NCBI GenBank assembly: GCA_048265185.1
Contig: JBLXBZ010000001.1
Coordinates: forward strand, 310,001-374,000
Length of the DNA stretch: 64,000 nucleotides
Direction of reading: 5' to 3'
Source of the DNA: JBLXBZ01 sp048265185
Lineage (GTDB): Bacteria; Pseudomonadota; Alphaproteobacteria; Rhizobiales; Stappiaceae
Shown here: one piece after another, positions 59,632 through 64,000 of the stretch
Numbering within the stretch: the stretch's first letter is position 1
How the letters are laid out: each line of letters opens with the position of its first letter
Translations under genes and position numbers: made by a program
Notes under the pieces: generated by a model
Database searches by the model: none
Told to the model about the DNA's origin: nothing
The model's input: the letters and a program-made list of their open reading frames with translations, nothing else

Positions 59632-61500
59632 TTATTCATTTTCTTCAAGCCACCAAGTGTCGAGCTTTTCGCCGCTAAGAGAGGTTTTTGCAGGGTGCTT
59701 GACATTCGCCCATCTGGCCACCCAATTCTCGGGCCGGTGGAACAGGGGAACGATATAATGACCGGAGATCAGCGCTCGGTCATAGGCGCGCACGGCGCTG
59801 ATGAATTCTTCTTGCGTTCTGGCCGAAAGTAAGGCGTCGATCATCGCGTCAACGGCGGCGTTTTCAACTCCGGCATAATTGAAAGTTCCCTCCAATGTCG
59901 CGGAGGTTCCGTCAAAACGATACCGTTGTTCGTTACCCGGAGATAAGGAGCTGCTCAATGTGTTGAGCATCATGTCATAGTCAAAAGTTTGTCGCCGTCT
60001 TTGATATTGAGCGGCGTCGACCGAGCGTATATTGGCGTTTACGCCTATGCGTGAGAGTTGGCGTTGGTAGACTATAGCGAGTCGTTCCTGATCCGGGGTC
60101 GCTGTCATGATCTCGAATTCAAGCGGTTCGCCGGTCGTTTCATTGCGCATGGCGCCGTCTTTGGCGCTGTACCCAGCAGCTTTGAGCAGCGACATTGCTT
60201 CGCGCAAGGTCTCACGTCCGCCGTTTGAGCTAGAAACGGAGTGGGCCTTCCAGGTTCCCGCCATGACTTGCGGATCGACAGAATCGGGGAAGGGGGCGAG
60301 AAGCGACTGTTCCCGGACGTCGGCGGGGCGCCCGATAGACGACAGGATGGAATTGTCGAAATACCCGTTCGTGCGTTTATAAAGACCGTAGAAGAGGTTG
60401 CGATTAAGCCAGTCAAAGTCGATCAGCATGGCCAGCGCCTTGCGTATCTGAATGTCCTCAAAGACCGGTTTGCGCGTGTTGAAGACGAAGCCTGTAATTT
60501 CGGCGGGCGTTTCAAGAGGAAAGCTGTCTAAAATGACGCGTTTTTCCACTACCGCCGGGAAGTTGAAATCCGAACTCCATCTTTTCGCGTCGCGAATGGG
60601 AAGAACTGAAACAAGTCCCTTCTTGAACGATTCCTGTAAAGCGTTTTCGTCGCGGTAATACTCCACTCGGATTTCATCGTAGTTGAAACGCCCGGCGTTG
60701 ATTGGAAGGTCACGGCCCCAGTAATCAGGGTTGCGGCTAAAAACGGTGGAGACGCCCGGATTGACGTCGCTCAAAACATAAGGTCCGCTTCCCAGCATTG
60801 GCGTCAATGTCGATTTGTCGAATGTCGCGACGTCTATGTCTTTCTTGGAAAAAATGGGAGAGAGTCCGAGCAATAGGGGCAACTCACGGTCATCGCCGTT
60901 TTCAAACGTGAACTTGACCGATCTCTCGCCGGTTTTCTCCATGGATTTAATGCGATTATAGCGAGATCGAAAATGCGGACGACCTTTGTCGCGCAGAATT
61001 TCAAACGAGAAAATCACATCTTCCACGGTCACTGGTGAAGCGTCTGAGAAGCGGGCGTTTGGATTGATGCGAAACTCGATCCACTCACGACTTTCGGGCA
61101 TGCGAACGTCTTCCGCCAATAAGCCGTAAAGACCGAAAGCTTCGTCGTAATTACGTGTGAGCAATGTTTCCTGAACAAGCGGGCCAAATTCAACTTCCGA
61201 GATGCCGCGTGCGCTCGACGTTCCTCCTTGAACGATAAATTGGTTGAGCGAATCGAAAGATCCTTGCACCCCATAAGTAATACGCCCGCCTTTTTTAGCC
61301 TCTGGGTTGGCGTAGGGGAGGTGCGTGAAGGAAGCAGGTAGCGCGGGGTCTCCGTGCATGGAAATGCCATGTGCCCACGGAACGGATTCATCCGTTAAAG
61401 GGGCGGCCATAGCCTGCGGCGGGGCGAGCAGCCCGCCTAAACCGCCAAAACCGCCAAAAACAACGCAAACAAGCATCAAGGAACGCAAGGAGGCTTTCAT
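59632..61500 (-). CDS. Periplasmic oligopeptide-binding protein, YejA type (SBP family 5)
   Basis: A 622-residue extracellular solute-binding protein. The signal peptide MKASLRSLMLVCVVFGGFGG continues to a cleavage site after AMA. YejA-like features include GISMHGDPALPASFTHLPYA, NPEAKKGGRITYGVQGSFDS and RIKSMEKTGERSVKFTFENG. YejA proteins feed the YejBEF transporter, which imports oligopeptides and microcin C. No permease or ATPase gene is adjacent, so the partner is elsewhere or on the unseen side of the chromosome. The ATG at 61500 is chosen for the signal peptide; the frame is open to 61557. It lies 156 bases upstream of the AMP-ligase-like gene on the same strand. Confidence 0.88.
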   Translation of the reverse strand: MKASLRSLMLVCVVFGGFGGLGGLLAPPQAMAAPLTDESVPWAHGISMHGDPALPASFTHLPYANPEAKKGGRITYGVQGSFDSLNQFIVQGGTSSARGISEVEFGPLVQETLLTRNYDEAFGLYGLLAEDVRMPESREWIEFRINPNARFSDASPVTVEDVIFSFEILRDKGRPHFRSRYNRIKSMEKTGERSVKFTFENGDDRELPLLLGLSPIFSKKDIDVATFDKSTLTPMLGSGPYVLSDVNPGVSTVFSRNPDYWGRDLPINAGRFNYDEIRVEYYRDENALQESFKKGLVSVLPIRDAKRWSSDFNFPAVVEKRVILDSFPLETPAEITGFVFNTRKPVFEDIQIRKALAMLIDFDWLNRNLFYGLYKRTNGYFDNSILSSIGRPADVREQSLLAPFPDSVDPQVMAGTWKAHSVSSSNGGRETLREAMSLLKAAGYSAKDGAMRNETTGEPLEFEIMTATPDQERLAIVYQRQLSRIGVNANIRSVDAAQYQRRRQTFDYDMMLNTLSSSLSPGNEQRYRFDGTSATLEGTFNYAGVENAAVDAMIDALLSARTQEEFISAVRAYDRALISGHYIVPLFHRPENWVARWANVKHPAKTSLSGEKLDTWWLEENE

Positions 61501-61796
61501 TAAAATTTGTTTCTCGTTTCCATGGTGGACATAGTATGAGTTTGGCATGTGAATCATTTTGTTAACGTTAACGCACCGAATTTCAACCCGGATAGATCGT
61601 TGGTCGCAAGCCCTAGAAATTCAACGCGTATCGCGCTAATGATGATCGCAACGTTAAGTCATCATCGTGCCGTAGTCTCTGGTTAGTTTTTGAGGCTCCG
61701 GTTTTAATGAGGGTTCTTATTTCATTATGAAATTTAGAATGATAAGTTGATGGCTGGACCGTTACAACGGATTGCATATTTGAGGACAGACATATT

Positions 61797-62423
61797 ATGA
61801 CATGTAACTTGAAGCGTCGGTTGGCGAAATGGGGTGTCTCGGCATTGACCGGACTGGTGCTGACCACCGGCGCCGTCGCGCAAGAGGTGCAGGTCGGTGA
61901 CGAATCACCTTGGGTCAAGGTGTGTAACACCGACCCAAAGGCCAACAAGGAAATTTGCTTGATTACGCAGGAGTTGCGTACGGATACAGGGCAATTTCTT
62001 TCCTCCGTTGCGATCCGCGAGATTGCCGGGGAAGCTCGTAAAACGTTGCTGATCGCGGTTCCGCCAGGAATGTTGATTCAGCCTGGTTTGCGCGTTCAGG
62101 TGGATGCGGGAAAGCAGGTCGAAGCTAAATATGGAATTTGCTTTCCAAATGCTTGCTACTCGGAAGTCGTTGTCGACGCAGGTTTCGTGACCACTATGAA
62201 AAAAGGTGGGAAATTGGTTTTGACGACTTTAAACCAGCAAGCAAAGCCGGTTCCGTTTGAACTGACACTTGCCGGTTTCACCAAGGTTTATGATGGCGCG
62301 CCTATCGACGCCGCCGCCTTGCAGGAAAAGCAGGAAAAGCTTCAATCAGAGTTACAAAAGCGGGCTGAAGACGCGCGCCAGAAGCTGATTGAGAAACAGA
62401 AGGAAGCAGGGGGAGGCAACTAG
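61797..62423 (+). CDS. ialB: Invasion-associated locus B family protein
   Basis: A 208-residue exported protein. The signal peptide contains GVSALTGLVLTTGAVA with cleavage before QEV. The IalB core includes SPWVKVCNTDPKANKEICLI, LLIAVPPGMLIQPGLRVQVD and YGICFPNACYSEVVVDAGFV, with paired cysteines that could form two disulfides. A charged C-terminal coiled coil follows (AAALQEKQEKLQSELQKRAE). The name comes from Bartonella, but the family is widespread in non-pathogenic Hyphomicrobiales, where its role is unclear. The ATG is behind AGGACAGA. It is monocistronic with a terminator. Confidence 0.9.
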   Translation: MTCNLKRRLAKWGVSALTGLVLTTGAVAQEVQVGDESPWVKVCNTDPKANKEICLITQELRTDTGQFLSSVAIREIAGEARKTLLIAVPPGMLIQPGLRVQVDAGKQVEAKYGICFPNACYSEVVVDAGFVTTMKKGGKLVLTTLNQQAKPVPFELTLAGFTKVYDGAPIDAAALQEKQEKLQSELQKRAEDARQKLIEKQKEAGGGN

Positions 62424-62460
62424 GGATTTTTCCCCGTTGTCTCTGGTCCGCTAATACGAT

Positions 62461-62492
62461 AAACGCCGCTTCAATTTCGAAGCGGCGTTTTT
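62461..62492. terminator. Terminator after ialB, shared with convergent rsmA
   Basis: A perfect 12-bp stem AAACGCCGCTTC/GAAGCGGCGTTT with a 6-base loop and a T run on the plus side. It lies between the convergent ialB and rsmA stops. Confidence 0.9.
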
Positions 62493-62529
62493 GGTTGGAA
62501 ATTACGCAAAATTTCCGAGAGATAAGAAT

Positions 62530-63378
62530 TTATGGTTTTGTCGAGGAAAGCGCGCGGGCCAGCGCTATGAAGCCTTCGACTGGAATTTCTTCCGCGCGCG
62601 CTGTTGGCGGAATGCCGAGGCTTTCAAGAATTTCAATAATATTGGGCGACAGGGCTTTTAGGCTGGCGCGGAGCATTTTTCTCCTTTGGCCGAAGCCCGC
62701 GGCGGTAACCCTTTCAAGGTCTTTGACGGAGCAAGGTAAAGGCGCGGCGCGCGGCGTCAGGTGAACGATCGCGGAGGTGACTTTCGGGGGAGGGACAAAG
62801 GCTTTTGGCCCAACATCGAACATCAGGTTGGCGTGCGCCCGCCAGCCGCACAATACTCCAAGTCTGCCGTAATGTTTTTCACCGGGAGCGGCGACGATGC
62901 GTTCAACCACTTCCCGTTGGAACATTAAGGTGAGTGAGCTCCATTGCGGCGGCCATTGCGGTTCGGTCATCCAGTTGAGCAACAGTTGGGTGCCGATATT
63001 ATAAGGCAGGTTGGCTATGATCTTAACCTGACGCCCATTGGATATTTCGCGTAAATCCATACGCAGCGCATCCGCCTCTATCACTTGCAGGCGATCAGGA
63101 TAATGCTGTTGAATTTGTTTTAACGCCGGAAGGCAGCGCGGATCCTTTTCAATTGCGACGACATTTTCAGCGCCAAGCGCAAGAATAGCGCGCGTGAGGC
63201 CGCCCGGGCCGGGGCCGACTTCCACGATCGTATGGTTAGCTAAGTCACCAGCCGTCTTGGCGATTCGAGTTGTGAGGTTGAGGTCCAGCAGAAAATTTTG
63301 ACCAAGGGATTTGCGGGCGTCTAATTCGAATTCCCGAATAACGTCGCGCAAAGGGGGTAAGTCGTCAATTTGGCTCAT
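62530..63378 (-). CDS. rsmA: 16S rRNA A1518/A1519 dimethyltransferase (KsgA)
   Basis: Dimethylates two adjacent adenines in helix 45 of 16S rRNA; 282 residues. It begins with RKSLGQNFLLDLNLTTRIA. The SAM site is VEVGPGPGGLTRAIL (GPGPGG at 55-60) and the catalytic motif IV is NLPYNI (Asn123 to Ile128). FVPPPKVTSAIVHL and the C-terminal RRKMLRASLKAL helix are standard. It overlaps pdxA by 4 bases (ATGA), so the pair is translationally coupled, the common pdxA-rsmA arrangement. Confidence 0.96.
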   Translation of the reverse strand: MSQIDDLPPLRDVIREFELDARKSLGQNFLLDLNLTTRIAKTAGDLANHTIVEVGPGPGGLTRAILALGAENVVAIEKDPRCLPALKQIQQHYPDRLQVIEADALRMDLREISNGRQVKIIANLPYNIGTQLLLNWMTEPQWPPQWSSLTLMFQREVVERIVAAPGEKHYGRLGVLCGWRAHANLMFDVGPKAFVPPPKVTSAIVHLTPRAAPLPCSVKDLERVTAAGFGQRRKMLRASLKALSPNIIEILESLGIPPTARAEEIPVEGFIALARALSSTKP

Positions 63379-64000
63379 TCCAGAAAACCTTTGACGGAAT
63401 CGGGAGCCGACAGAACCGACGCCATGCGCAGTGCGGCGGCGAAACTGTCAGGAAGCGCTTTGCCTGTGCCGGCGATGTCTAGCGCGGTGCCGTGATCTGG
63501 CGAGGTGCGAATGAACGGCAACCCTAAAGTCACATTGACGGCTTCGTCAAAGGCCAGCGTTTTAGCGGGGATCAAGCCTTGGTCATGATACATGGCGAGG
63601 GCGCAGTCATAAGTTTTTCGCGCCTGCGCGCAGAACATGGTGTCCGCGGGAAAGGGGCCGCTCACGTCGACGCCTTCGCTTTTCAATTGTCGTATGGCGG
63701 GAGCGATGATTTCAATGTCTTCGCGTCCCATGCCTCCGTCTTCGCCCGCATGTGGGTTCAAGCCGCACATGGCGATGCGCGGCGACGCCAGACCGAAGCG
63801 TCGCTTCAAGTCCCGATCGACAATTCGCGCCGTTTCGACGATGAGTTCCGTGGTCAGGGCGGCGGGAACGTCTTTCAGGGGAATATGAATGGTGACCGGA
63901 ACCACCAGCAGCTCCGGGCCTGCGAGCATCATCACTGGACGCGCTGGTGGCGCGCCGTTATGACGAGCCAGTTCAGCCAAGTACTCAGTATGACCGGGAT
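63375..64000 (-). CDS. pdxA: 4-hydroxythreonine-4-phosphate dehydrogenase (partial)
   Basis: NAD- and metal-dependent step of vitamin B6 synthesis. Only the C-terminal 208 codons are in the window; the frame stays open to the right edge, where it reads PGHTEYLAELARHNG. Visible motifs are MCGLNPHAGEDGGMG, MYHDQGLIPAKTLAFDEAVN and FIRTSPDHGTALDIAGTG, which include the metal-binding His residues. It is coupled to rsmA by a 4-base overlap. Confidence 0.95.
   Translation of the reverse strand, partial: PGHTEYLAELARHNGAPPARPVMMLAGPELLVVPVTIHIPLKDVPAALTTELIVETARIVDRDLKRRFGLASPRIAMCGLNPHAGEDGGMGREDIEIIAPAIRQLKSEGVDVSGPFPADTMFCAQARKTYDCALAMYHDQGLIPAKTLAFDEAVNVTLGLPFIRTSPDHGTALDIAGTGKALPDSFAAALRMASVLSAPDSVKGFLE

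Noticed and set aside
1..64000. CRISPR arrays, intact insertion sequences, rRNA genes and prophage
   Set aside because: No regularly spaced repeats, transposase genes, rRNA segments or phage structural genes were found on either strand.

Overview
The window is an ordinary chromosomal segment of an alphaproteobacterium, most probably of the order Hyphomicrobiales (Rhizobiales). The evidence is gene content and gene order: popZ next to valS, glnBA beside a NAD(P)HX repair enzyme, tRNA-Leu/tig/clpP/clpX/lon/HU, Ppx-rlmE, rlpA/dac/tmk/holB/metG/tatD/MBL, coaD/ppiA/ppiB/queA/tgt, kdsA-eno, and an IalB-family protein. Base composition looks mid-50s % GC with one clear AT-rich exception near 45.2-46.8 kb. 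No genus can be named from the sequence alone.

Layout. 1-8.3 kb: polar organising protein PopZ, valyl-tRNA synthetase, then on the minus strand the nitrogen module glnB-glnA with a convincing sigma-54 promoter in front of glnB, and divergently a VOC protein and bifunctional NAD(P)HX epimerase/dehydratase. 8.5-16 kb: proteostasis block (tRNA-Leu, trigger factor, ClpP, ClpX, Lon, HU, tRNA-Val). 16-22 kb: YjbR and DUF2254 proteins, a Ppx/GppA phosphatase with a 246-residue basic extension, rRNA methyltransferase RlmE and a DHA2 drug exporter. 22-32 kb: guaB, then an envelope/replication/translation cluster (RlpA lipoprotein, PBP5-like protein with degenerate motifs, thymidylate kinase, DNA polymerase III delta', MetRS, TatD, a metallo-beta-lactamase-fold hydrolase).

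32-41 kb: catabolic island with xylulokinase and xylose isomerase (overlapping, xylB first) followed by a four-gene Dpp/Opp-type ABC transporter (Tat-exported binding protein, two permeases, one fused double ATPase). 41-45 kb: a head-to-head FAD oxidoreductase and MnmD that look like a split MnmC, and a membrane GGDEF-EAL protein. 45.2-46.8 kb: the only accessory-looking patch, AT-rich, with an integrase-like remnant, a possible small membrane protein and an orphan bidirectional terminator.

46.8-56 kb: CoA biosynthesis (coaD), two cyclophilins (one exported, one cytoplasmic), queuosine genes queA-tgt (Tgt has lost three of four zinc ligands), nucleotide-sugar genes (galU and a UDP-sugar dehydrogenase), kdsA and eno. 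56-64 kb: a DsbA-family oxidoreductase, a translationally coupled pair of an AMP-ligase-like pseudoenzyme and a degenerate PleD-like protein, a YejA-type binding protein, IalB, rsmA and a partial pdxA running off the right edge.

The best candidate for an undescribed system is the coupled pair at 56.6-59.5 kb: both proteins keep the fold signatures of signalling or adenylating enzymes but lack the key catalytic residues. No CRISPR array, intact insertion sequence or prophage was seen.
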